NCBI GenBank assembly: GCA_030407085.1
Contig: CM059582.1
Coordinates: 67,625,001-67,689,000 of the forward strand
DNA from: Trichopria drosophilae
Lineage: Eukaryota > Arthropoda > Insecta > Hymenoptera > Diapriidae
Reading direction: 5' to 3'
DNA: 64,000 nucleotides
This document shows, one piece after another, positions 11,938 to 23,048 of this stretch (its first letter is position 1; every line of letters starts with the position of its first letter). Below the pieces are notes generated by a model. It made no database searches, had not been told where the DNA came from, and worked only from the letters and a program-made list of their open reading frames with translations. The position numbers were made by a program, and so were the translations under genes.

Positions 11938-12483
11938 CTAGGATTTCAAATAAAAATGCATTCTACTACTTTTTGTGTACTTGAAAATATGCCGTGTCAT
12001 TTTTGAGTTGTCAATTTTATTACACTTGAATTTGTTGAGGAGAGGTGTGCGACGTTTCTTTATATTAAGAGCATCAGCTACTTTTTCGTTATGTTCCAGT
12101 GCAAGCTCTTGAGATCTTCGTTTTTTGGTTTTATTAGAGCCAGATTCATATGGGATTCGAGGCCGCCCACGTTTCTGTTGCGTGGATTCTACTGTGTCAC
12201 TAATACTGGAACGATTTTCATTAAACTTAACGACGAATCTTTCAGACAAAAATTCCGTGAACTGCTTAAGAAAACGATCTTTTTGCCGAGACACACTTTG
12301 CCAATGCTTAACAAATCTTTTTAAAAAGGTATTTTGTAATTTATTTTTAATTTGTTTCATTTCTACCTCAGAGAATACCTCATTAGCACATATATATTCT
12401 AAGATAATATCCAATCTATTCTTTTTGGAATTAACTTTAGAAACATTCCATATAATTTGGCATAAATGTAAATTTGGTACATT
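11938..12483 (-). pseudogene. Basic, AT-hook-like protein fragment of probable transposon origin
   Basis: An ATG at 12495 is followed by GCA GAG and then an in-frame TAA (12486-12484). After that stop the frame is open to 11938. It reads NVPNLHLC...LDIILEYI, a helical region with FVKHWQSVSRQKDRFLKQF, then the AT-hook-like core KRGRPRIPYE followed by a basic NKTKKRR cluster. The frame upstream of the first internal Met agrees with the rest, so the start at 12495 is likelier than the internal one. I recall multi-copy unnamed insect proteins with the same W-x-x-x-x-R...RF and RGRP arrangement. The function is not known; DNA binding is inferred from the hook and basic patch only. Confidence 0.4.
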
Positions 12484-12495
12484 TTACTCTGCCAT

Positions 12496-13061
12496 ATTGA
12501 CATCCAGTCACGAAGGAAAGTCACGGAGAAAGACAATATGAATATTACCTTTAAGTATTGAAGTAAACAAAAAATGGATTCGTAAAAAATTGTATCATAC
12601 CCGTTTGACCATATTTTGCTCACAATGTTACACGCAGCGAAATATATAAAGAAATATATCGCGTAGCCATGAAGGTATATGTCTGTAAACTATATTGGGT
12701 ATTTATAACCAGTTGTAACTGATACGTGATGGTCAGCTCTCTTAAGTACTAAATGGAAATCCATTTCTCTATCGGGCGCGAAATACAGGGGTATCAGGGG
12801 GTGCGATAATCACGACCGCGACTAGCGGCTGCCAGAGTAACTACATTGCGAACACTGTTCTCGCGGTTTTCATTTCTTCCGGGCCTGAGCCTGCATTTTT
12901 TGTCCTTTAATTCGAATACTGGATTTCTGCTAACTCAAATTATGAAATTAAATTACTATAATACTATTTAATCATTCCACTAATTGCAATTTGTAAAATC
13001 TCTGCACATGATTTATATAACAATGTTTGTAAGATATACAATCACTTTTCTATCATAAAAT
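12496..13061. other. Gene-free stretch
   Basis: Upstream side of the AT-hook fragment. Positions 12770-12900 are GC-richer (CGGGCGCGAAATACAGG and following) and could be promoter-like. No supported gene. Confidence 0.3.
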
Positions 13062-15874
13062 AAATTTACTTCTAATAAATTAGTCAAGTGCAAAGGTGTT
13101 CTATGATACAAATGTGATTACATACCTCACAAATTTTGGTATTTCAATCATCTACACAGCCTTTAAATGATGTATTTGGTATTACAGACAGTAAGTTTAA
13201 TTCAATACGTCACATTAAAAAATTTGTTTCAATGTCCTAGTACCAAAACTTTAAACACGTTTTTCTCAAAATTATGTCTTTCAAGACGGTGTACACGATA
13301 TCTCGGGATCTATTTAACGAATCGATTTGAAATCGGTACACATATACTCAAGACTAGTGTCTTTCGGTTAACGGACGATTTTTTTCAATATTTTGTTTTG
13401 TTCAATAGTTATTAATAATAATAATAACTTGATATTTTCCCCAAAAAATGAAATGAAAATTCTGTAACTTTTTTCTCGTCGCCAAAAACTAAAAAAAAAA
13501 ATGCTCCGCCAGCCGAAAGCCGGTATGTTATAGATAATGAACATATTTTTTATTTTTTTTGTAGACGACTGGTTTTCGCTAAACCATGCACACCATGGAA
13601 AAATCATTACGCGCGAAGCAGCTTAACTAAGCGAATTTTGAATTTTTTTAAATTAAAAAAATTTGACATGTTTTTTAAGATGCGTAGAAAACAATAAAAA
13701 AAAATTACCCGTATAGCTTATATAATTTTTTAGAAATTAATTCCCAAAAATTAACTAAAAAAATCCTCTCTGGAGTGTACTAACACCTTAAGTAACACGA
13801 CTGACTTTTTCAGATTACAAATTTATTTTAGTACCTTTAACATTTTATTATAGACGAATCTTCTTCGATATACGATATGAATCTTCATGATACTAAATTA
13901 TGCGTTCAAACGCACATGTTAAAACAGAAAACGCTCGCCTTTTACATTTCAATATGTTTCTATAATAGAAGAACTTTGCGTTACACGATTGACGTTACTT
14001 TTGAGGATATTCATATTTTATCAGTAAACGTTTAATATAAACGACCTACATGAATATCATTGATGTTTCATTAATCACTTACATTTTTTGTTTGAAGTCC
14101 CAGCATTTTATTTTTTTTTTTACACTTTGAAATTGGCTAATAAAATAGATATCATTTATCAACTCGTACTAGGAGACATGTGGTTTTTGAAGAAAATAGA
14201 ACATTAAACCTATAAAATCATAATTAAAAAATCTTTAATGGCTATATTTCGGTTTAGAATTCAACAGTTGATCGTGGAACAAGTATTTTACAATAGGAAG
14301 GAATTATGACACTCTGTAATAACCATCGAAGAAAGAAATTAAAACTATATGAAAATGACCCACGTACAATTTACATTGTATAATATTTTATTCTTATCGT
14401 TTTACCAGTTATTCATACATGCATTAAACATTTTGAATATCCATTGCCATTTCAATGTGGTACTCCTTTACAACACCAAATTATATTACAAAATATATGA
14501 CAAGTTCAAAAAATAACGTATTACATAAAATAATAATCCCTTATTATGTGGTTACATAGAACAGGATTTTATCTTTGAACATTATTATTCATATGATTGT
14601 AAAAATCTTTACAAACCCATCATTTCTTTTTTCAAATTTGGTGCAGTACTTCAAACATAAAAAAAATTGCCTAGTGTTATGTCTTAATTTTGGCATCCTA
14701 ATCGTAATTAGAGAAAAAACCCCAAACGCAATTTTACTCGAAATTTGTATATTTTGTATAAAATCGGTCAGCCATATTGAGCCCGTCATTTTGAACTTCG
14801 GAATTCTGATGTCAAATTCGTAATCAGCGATCACGAAAAGTGCTAGATAGCAATTTATATGCAAAATCCAACACTGTTAAAAATGTTTGCATTTGAACAC
14901 CACTTCTTGTGTTCTGGTGGAAACTCACACGCAAGACGATATATTTAAATATTACTGGCTTAAAGAAATGTTTAACAGATCATCGTTAACTTTCCTTTAT
15001 ATCAGTAAACTATTACATTAAAGGTCGTGGATGAATTATTGACATATCTCATTTTTTAAAAGTTATCTCCCTAACATGATCAGTATGACTATGGAGGGCC
15101 CTCTAGACATTTATGTTTATCAAAATTCAAAATGTAGCAGTTGATGCATAAAATACGGGTTTTTCTGAGAATTAAAAAAAATGTATCAAAATCGGTGAAA
15201 ATGGATTCGCCATTTTGAATCTGGAAAAACTAACCTCAGATTCGCAATCGGAGACCGCAAAAACTTCCGAGTAGTCATTTTTATAAGCTTAGCTCAATCT
15301 TTTAACATATTTGCCCGCCATTTTGGATCCACCATCTTGAATTTCGGAAAACTAACATCAGATTCGCAATCAGCGACCCCAAAAACCCCCTAGTAGTAAT
15401 TTTTACGAGCTTAGCTCAACTTTTTGCCTTTTTTGTCCGCCATTTTGGATCCACCATCTTGAATTTCAGAAAACCAACATCAGATTCGCAATCAGCGACC
15501 CCAAAAACCCCCTAGTAGTAATTTTTACGAGCTTAGCTCAACTTTTTGCCTTTTTTGTCCGCCATTTTGGATCCGCTATTTTGAATTTTGTAAAACTGAC
15601 ATCGGATTCGCGTAATCACTGACCGCGAATAATTCTAGATCGACGGTCGTGAAAGAATTATTAATATATCTAATTTAGTTCAAAATATGTCTCCGTAACG
15701 TCACCCGTATGGCAATAGTGCGCCCTCTGCATATTTCCGTTTATCAAAATTCCCAATGTGGCAGTGGATTCACAAAGTACGGTGTATTCTGAACATTTTT
15801 TAAAAAATTTTATCAAGATCGGTGAAGAATTGACGGCACAGTGATTTTTGTCTCGTTGGCCCTAAGGTGCGGCA
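13062..15874. repeat. 2.8 kb dispersed repeat, copy 1
   Basis: The sequence from AAATTTACTTCTAATAAATT to CCTAAGGTGCGGCA is repeated in the same orientation at 54345-57041, with only scattered differences, and identity stops sharply at both ends. It contains no convincing coding frame; the short frames it shares in both copies carry no motif. There are no terminal inverted repeats and no clear target duplication. It ends 124 bp before the first ATG of gene A2. Confidence 0.8.
15315..15558. repeat. Two tandem 122-bp units inside the 2.8 kb repeat
   Basis: Units start with CCGCCATTTTGGATCCACC at 15315 and 15437, and a third, partial and diverged unit starts at 15559. Copy 2 of the repeat has only one full unit (56604-56725), which explains nearly all of the length difference between the copies. 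Related motifs (CCATTTTGAA..., ATTCGCAATCAGCGACC) occur singly at 14780-14840 and 18000-18230. Confidence 0.8.
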
Positions 15875-16239
15875 ATACCGCAGTTCGTCCAAAATAGCTC
15901 GGGACGAGAAGTAAATATTGTGGACGAAATTCGTTAAATCCGTAATGAACAGTTAAATACTTCGGTAGTGATTCTTGTACGCTTTCATAACCTTAAGATG
16001 GATTCTTTCACAAAAGATGTGCTGAAGGAGTGGAATTTTGTAAACTTTGTGCAAAGATTCGAAGGTAAGATATATTTATATATTATAGGTTAAGCGATGG
16101 GTTACCTTGTTTTGTTCTTTGCACATCTTAGATATTTGCTTGATAATTTATATTTTTGTATTATATTAATTAAGGGTATATATTAAATTATTTAATTTAA
16201 GATATACCAATAATGTATTCCAAAAATAATGTTGATATA

Positions 16240-17169
16240 ATTTAACGTTCAATAAAAAAATCAGAAATATACATTAGCACTCACTATTGAATTGAACATT
16301 CACTTTTATAATTAATGAGATTAGTTTCCGAGATGTTATTGTAAATTTAATTGTAAAATGTGCGTTAGAACATAAGTTGATTATAAATGATCAATATATA
16401 GTCAGATTTTTATTGTTTGCTGACACGTGCAACAAGTGTTGTTGGCATTGAATTTCTGATTATTTTATTTTACCTTTCAAGCAACATAGCTTCAACCAAT
16501 CAGTTTGAACCAAATGCTTTCAAGTTTGTGAGAGTAAAATGGATACAAATATATCATTTTAAATCAAATTAAGGCATGTATAGCATTTTTGGTGATGGTA
16601 TTGAACCAAACAATTTTTATAAATACGATGCAATGCAAACATTCACTTTTAGAATTAATAAGATTCATTTTTGATACTTTATTGTAAATGTAGTTTTAAA
16701 ATATGTGTTTGAATACAAATTGATTGCAAATGATCACTATGTAGTCAGATTGGAACATTTTTCGGACACGTGTAAAAAGTATTATCGGTATTGAATTTCT
16801 TATTATTAATTTTACTTTTTTAAGCAACGTAACTCAACCAATCGATCTCTAACAAATTCTTTCAAGTTTTTTAGGTCAAAACATATCCAGATGTATGGTC
16901 ATAGATAAATTTAAATCACGAATTATATTTTTGGTCTTAATATACAGTAAAGCAATTTTTATCAATGAACAGCGAAATGAATATTGACAGTTTTCTGATC
17001 AATATTCTTCATTTATAATATATTCCAACTAGTTTAGTTTTAAAATATGTATTTAAACACGAATTGATTATAACTAAAGCAGATTGCCAGTATGTGTCCA
17101 ATTGTACAGAAACTCATGTCGGACTTAAATTTCTTATTATTTTATTTAAACTTTTTGAACATAATAACA
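16240..17169. repeat. Tandem repeat, about 343-bp period, in intron 1 of A2
   Basis: Anchor AACATTCACTTTTA occurs at 16295 and 16638, with a diverged third copy near 16981. Each unit also holds an ATTTCTTATTATT-like block and a CAACCAATC-like block. The third unit is cut at 17169 by the CACTA-like element and resumes at 29694 (CATCAAC...CAGTTT...CAAGTTT). Confidence 0.7.
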
Positions 17170-17979
17170 CCCGAGTAAAAATAAATTGCATCTAATTTTG
17201 ATCAAAATTCATCAGATGAGGACTGATCGAAATTTGATTAAAAGATGATCTGCTTTTTGGGACAATTTTAGATCTGAAATCAACTGAATGTGATTCATTT
17301 TTGATCAAGTTTGAATAAGAAAATGATCAAAGAAACATCCAGCAGAATCGATACGGTAAGCATCAAAAGTTGATGCAATGAGGATTATAAATTAATGAAA
17401 TGAAAAATTTAGACATTTTCTAGATAATTATTGTGATAAAAACTTAGAATTTAAATTTAATTACGATAAAATTTGCTGATTTTTCAGCTGTCCCATCAGC
17501 CGATTTTCTTCCTCCATGTGATATTTTAACTATATTTATGAAAAATATGCGCAAAACGGGTATTTTTCATCATTTCTAATGAGAAGAAAATATCCACTTT
17601 TCTGCCTTTGTTACATAAAATATCGTATGCACCACAGAGGTAGGGACTTAGAACAACACGAGCAATGTTCTCACCACTAAAAAAAAATCAACAATAAATA
17701 AAACTATGTAGTAGGACAAAAGATTTTGATTGAAATCAAATTATGATATATTACTGATCATATTCTGTCTCCCCGGAGATCACATGTAGATTTGAATGTG
17801 ATCGAATATCAATCGAACCTGTTTTCAAAATAGTGATTCTCATTTTGAAAATCAAATGGAGACCTTATAATAATTTTTATTTAACATTTGAGGTAACTAT
17901 TTTATACATATGTAGATTATCAATAATTAATATAAGTTCGTTTTTAACGTTAAAGTAAAAATCACACAGAATATTTTAA
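17170..17979. repeat. Left terminal inverted repeat of the CACTA-like element
   Basis: About 810 bp that match the right arm inverted, from the CCCGAG end to the ATCACACAGAATATTTTA block at 17961-17978. The outer 200 bp are rich in GATCAAA/TTTGATC palindromes. Confidence 0.85.
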
Positions 17980-18420
17980 GTAATCACTAAAATGTGCAAT
18001 GAGCTGCATTTTGAATTTTTCAATTCTGACTTCGGATACGTATTCAGCGACTCCAAAAACATAAGGACACCCATTGGCGTTGTCATTGGTTGATTCGAAG
18101 TTCGATTTGTCCGTCTGGTGTAATAAAAAACCGGGTTTTTTCCGGTTTGAGCCTCCTTATTGGCTGTGCCATTTTGAAATTCGCCATTTTGACTTCAGAT
18201 TCGGATTCAGCGACCATTGAAACCATAGGGTCCATAGTTGCTAAAAGAAATATTCATTTATTGGTTTTCAAAATTGCAATTATTGTAAGTCGACCACGTA
18301 GAACGCATATGCGCTAATGGGTTAAACGTGTTACATCTTTTCGATAATAAATAAATCCACTCAATACATTTTAACAATTTTGCGTTGCAATATGGGTTTT
18401 TACATATATTGTTACAATTA
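17980..18420. other. Stretch between left inverted repeat and transposase, with degenerate repeat motifs
   Basis: Positions 18000-18230 carry two degenerate copies of the CCATTTTGAA...ATTCAGCGAC motif family found in the 2.8 kb repeat. No gene is visible. Confidence 0.4.
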
Positions 18421-21059
18421 ATCAAATTGAACATTATTAACGGGTTCGAGGAAATACAAACCATTAGAAATTTGAATCGTAAAACATAGCGCACTTAACT
18501 GACTTATATCTACCGCCATAACCGGTTCAATTATGTGAATACATTTTCTCACAAAGAATAAGCAACAATCGGGGTTATCAATAAAAAAAGGTGTTACAGT
18601 ATCACACGTATTTAAAATGGCATAACATTTTTTACACACGTAGTTGAGAATTCGCACTTAAAGTCACAATTACACGCTTTAATAAAACACATAATTTTTC
18701 CTATTCGCTGCTCTCCATATTGTCGTTGTATTTACAATAAACGGAATTGGTTTTAATATTTCGCGCGTAGTTTGTAGACGCGTATAAAATGCCTTCTTTT
18801 AACAAACGATGAAAAACGTACAGATTTTTATAATTAATTTCTAACATTAATAACGTTTGTGCGAGTGAAGGACCGACTTTTCTTACTTTTCCAACAGCGA
18901 AGATCGTTGATGACATACATTGCAATTTACGTCTTTTGTTTGGCTGCATCATTTTTTCGCAAAACTGATAAGAATTTCTTCCCTGAATCATATGTTTTTG
19001 CTTTATAATTTCAACATTAAACAGTAATGAAACTGCTGAACATATTTGCATATCCGAATGGGTAGTACCATGAACAAGATTTTTGTACAGTCCGTTTAAA
19101 TTTTCAAGCGCAAATAGTGATGTAACCCACAAAGGACCAAAGTTACGCACAGTTTCTGCCAAATGCAGTAACTGATGAATATTTGGTAACATATTATTAA
19201 GACCATATAATCTTGAGAATTTTGATACATATAATTTCAAGAGGGTTGTTGCAGTATTAATATGTTGAGGAGAAACGCTTTTTTGGCTGAGTAGGAAAAT
19301 ACCATTTACTAGCAGCAAGTGGTGCTTAAAATATTCCGGTGACATTATACCAAACAACACTGGAATAGAATAATATAAAAACCATAATTTAAATTCCATG
19401 GCCTTCCAAAAATGGTAATCATCCAATTTTCTGGGAAATCTTTTCACGAATGAAGGTGGTTGAATAGAGCATAAAAGTTGATTGACTACGTCACGAAAGT
19501 TATACAATGACCAAGTTTCGTTTCGATATTCTGAATTAAACCACAGAGTTATTAATTTGTTTACAACACCTAAATATACACAATGCATATCATCGACAGC
19601 GGTTGTACATATATAATCGTAAACAAAAATGGATAGAGTTGTTGGTCCTTTGACTCCTATTTTTGGTTGCCCCGTTTCGTATGCTTCTCGAGCATGTGTA
19701 GTTGTTTCGCTGCCTTTTCTTAAATTGAGCATTTGGTCATATGGATAAACGTTGGATCTACCTACATGCATGCCTTTTGATTTACAACGCGTACAACAAA
19801 AATTTCCATTGTATTGAGTCATGTTGAGGAACAAAGCTTTTGCAGGTAGATCGCAGCTCCCACACATGACGATACCTCTAACGTGAATGCGGCCTTCAGT
19901 TGAATTTATATCAATCCCTGCATAGAGCTCTTTTATTTCATCGCAAAAAGAGTTCATAAACAAATTAGCGCTTGGTTTCGATTTGCCAAACCATAATCCA
20001 ACTAAAATAACATTTTCCCTCTTGAATCTTTCCGAATGTGGTAATTCGTTTATTACTAAATAAAATGGCCAAATGCTGTATTGAGATGACTTGAACAACT
20101 GTACGCCATCTGAATTCAACATAAACGAAATATTTCATGGGATCCGATAATATACCATTTTCAACAAGTTTTTTATAAACGTATCCATCATAAATATCTT
20201 CCAAGTTTTCGTTATTTGTTTTTTGTCGAGTGAATCTATGTTTCAACTTTTTTACGAAAGATGGTCTTTTGTACATCACTTTTAATTGCGACAAGATGGG
20301 TATTCGAATAAAATACCCATCTTCTGAAGCATTATGACAATGCTCACAAAATGCTCCCTTTTTTTCCAATGCTGTATGGCAAATATTACAATAATAATGG
20401 CGTATAATTGGGATATCAGAATGGCGTATCAATTTTAATAATTTGTAAAGTGTACGCTGAATATTATTGGGGACTGCACAATGTAAAGAAATCAATCGAA
20501 GTATATCAACAAAACATGCTGCAGTTAATTTATGACGAATAACCACTAATATGGTCGATACTAAACTTTCAGCTAACGTGATAGTCGCACCGTTATAGAT
20601 CGGTTCATCAAGAATGGGATCATCATTGTCGTTGTCATCATCAGAAACATCTGATTCTTCCGTGTCAGAAATCAAACTATCTCGATCTGATTCCGAACTC
20701 AAACTAGAATTATTTTCATCAGAATCATCTGCTTCATGACTTGCATTCTCTATTATAAAAAATATAACAAATAAAATTGAAGAAATATATAAAATATATA
20801 TTATGTATCTATTTTAGTGATAAATATATAATTATAATGGCGTTGCAATAACATTACCATCTACAGTGGAAAATTGATTATTGCTTATGAAAACATCTCG
20901 TGAATCCTCTCTTTGAAAATTGGCAAGTGATTCCACAGATCTGAGAAATCACAGTACGATTTATAATGTAATATACATTATTAAATACATTGAATATAAA
21001 CAAACATTATTCTATAAATAAATTAAAATAATAACAATAGACGCTCATCAGTAATGATC

Positions 21060-21290
21060 AAAATAAACAAAATTATATCACATTTAATTTAAATTTCACA
21101 TTTTCATCTGATCAAACTTAACCAATATAAATCCGAAATTTAATTCAAATATGATCAAATTTGATCTCTTTTTAATCGATGTTAAACAAAATTGATCAAA
21201 GTTTTATCCAAGTTAGATCTTATAAAGTCTCAAAGAAAAAAATCAAATTTGATCCGTTTCTGATTAATCTCATTCGATCTACTTTGATTA
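21060..21290. repeat. GATC-rich motif block in a transposase intron
   Basis: Repeated short units such as TGATCAAATTTGATC and TTTGATC, ending CATTCGATCTACTTTGAT. The same order of motifs recurs in direct orientation at 21960-22200, ending CATTCGATCTCTTTGAT, so the block is duplicated about 0.9 kb apart. Confidence 0.6.
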
Positions 21291-21302
21291 ACGGGCCACA
21301 CT

Positions 21303-21888
21303 GATATCTCGAAAACGGACATTTTTTCAACGAAATTTGGTACAAATTATTTCTGGCATTTGAACTTTCACGCTGAATTTTTTCAGAATTACCACTTTTT
21401 GTATTTCTATAAATGGCAGACGAACCCCAAAAATGTATTTTCTTGACATTTCGTGATAATTTAACGGTGTTTGGACCAAAATAAATAACGATAAACCCAA
21501 AATTAATATTTTATTTGTTGCAAATCGTGAAATCAGTATTGTGACAAACAAAACGACTAATAAGTGCTTTATTTTATAGTACTGAAATTTAATGTTTCTT
21601 TTCTGAACTTTGAATTTTATATTTTGTTGTTTAGTCAACTATTATTGTCAGATGTGGAAGAAATAACAAATAAAATATTCATATCGGGTTTATCGTTATT
21701 GTTTTTATCCAAACAACGTTAAATTAGCACAAAGTTTAAAAAAAGCATATTTTTTTATTTGAAATATTTGGGCCCTCTATTTTGAAATGAAGAAAAAGTA
21801 ATTTTAAAAAAATTCAGGGTGGAAGTTCACATGCCAAAGGTGATCTGTACCAAATTTCGTTTAAAAAAGGGCCAGTTTTGGAGATATC
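21303..21888. repeat. Inverted-repeat element (586 bp) in a transposase intron
   Basis: The ends are reverse complements (GATATCTCGAAAACGG against CCAGTTTTGGAGATATC) and the arms stay complementary with mismatches almost to the centre, including an AATAACGATAAACCC block and its mirror. It is non-coding. It sits between the two GATC-rich blocks. Confidence 0.75.
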
Positions 21889-21959
21889 AAGGCTCTGTTG
21901 ACCTGGAATGAACGATATATATTTATATAATATTTTACAAAATAAATAAAACTAATAAT

Positions 21960-22200
21960 TATATATGCCCGTTAAAAAAGGATCAGAACAAACCAAATTT
22001 AGACCCAAGTTAACGAAAATATATCCGCAATTGTATGCAAAAGAAGATCAAATTTGATCTCCTTCTGATACTTTTAATCAAAGTTGTTTAAAATTTGATT
22101 AAAGTAGATCCGAAAAAGTCTGAAGGAAAAAAGCATCAAATTTTCATCTATATCTGATAGATATGATTGGATATAGATGGCCTCATTCGATCTCTTTGAT
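21960..22200. repeat. Second GATC-rich motif block in a transposase intron
   Basis: Direct, diverged copy of the block at 21060-21290, with AGATCAAATTTGATCTCC and repeated TTTGATTAAAGTAGATC-like units. Confidence 0.6.
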
Positions 22201-22809
22201 AAAAAATTAGTTTACTCACGCAAGCCATAATAAAAATTTTCAAAAAGCAACACTACAAAGCTTTTTCTTCCGTAATGGAATTTATCAATATTTTTTCATT
22301 GAATAACGCAGAGTTAATTAGAAATGGAAGAAAACTCTTATTTTTAGTAAAAATGAAAGAACTATTTAAAATAGCCAAACTAATTATGTCTATTATTATT
22401 CAATTACTAATGAAAATAATCTTTGATAATTTTTTTCACCTAAATTGAATACTAGGTAATTGAAAAAAATATCTACTTCTATGGTTGCAAATTGTATTTC
22501 TACTAACCTTTCATGTTCATCACTCTCACTTTCCGGTTCAGAGCTTACGTAGGAATTTTCCGTTTCAGATTCTGATCTGAAGTCTAGTATAGAAAATTAT
22601 AATACATTAAGATTTTTTTTTATATCAATATACACCTCGATATCAAATTTTACATTATCTGAAATCGACACGTTATCGACACTTTCACTCGTGGAAGAAT
22701 TTTCATCATCGATCAAATCAGCATTTTCACGTAACCTTTTTAAAATTCTGTATTGGCTCCCACGAGAATAATCTTCTAATTTTCTTTTAAAAAATGACAT
22801 CGATCTCAA

Positions 22810-23048
22810 ACTTTTCTTATCACAATGGCCAATTCACTTCTACCAATTATTTTTCAAATTATCGACAGAGGGAACATCGAACAAATTTGGGTTAGTTGTC
22901 AATCGATAAAAAATATGACATTCGTATTTCGCGGGATTTTACTTTCGTGAATACAGCTCATGTATGCTAAAAAACCGACAGAGTAAAAAACAAACTGCGT
23001 TGAAATCAACTGCCAAATAGAGTTGCGTGAAAGATCACTGGAAATAAA
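22810..23048. promoter_or_regulatory. Shared divergent promoter region of the transposase and BEN genes
   Basis: The first ATG codons of the two genes point away from each other and are about 240 bp apart, so any promoters must lie in or overlap this interval. It contains a TTTCGCGGGATTTTACTTTCG stretch but no clear TATA box. Inference from layout only. Confidence 0.5.

Larger units (their letters stand above)
18421..22809 (-). pseudogene. CACTA/EnSpm-type (Tnp2-like) transposase, spliced, frameshifted
   Basis: Approximate exons on the minus strand: 22809-22654 (MSFFKRKLEDYSRGSQYRIL, then acidic and Ser-rich), about 22576-22508 (acidic SESETENS), 20940-20858, and about 20749-18701. The last carries CNICHTALEKKGAFCEHCH, a zinc-type pair, then SKPSANLF, a second CTRCKSKGMH ligand set, the catalytic-type block VDDMHCVYLGV, and PNIHQLLHLAETVRNFGPLW followed by FALENLNG. 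These are the D, H and E-region blocks of CACTA/Tnp2 transposases, which cut and rejoin element ends in the nucleus. Two reading frames overlap at 19965-20122: a one-base shift near 20140 separates zinc region and catalytic core. A further C-terminal frame at 18657-18421 (VRKCIHIIEPV) is separated from the core by stops. I therefore call it broken. Splice phases of exon 2 were not resolved. Confidence 0.7.

Noticed and set aside
14575..14864. Overlapping frames on both strands conserved in both copies of the 2.8 kb repeat
   Set aside because: Conservation is explained by recent duplication of the whole repeat; no motif and no third-position pattern visible.
13062..15874. Helitron
   Set aside because: Identity between copies extends past the CTAA near the right end and there is no adjoining terminal hairpin or rolling-circle replication protein.
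16065..17169. Host-gene intron with regulatory conservation
   Set aside because: The similarity is internal tandem repetition, not evidence of regulation.
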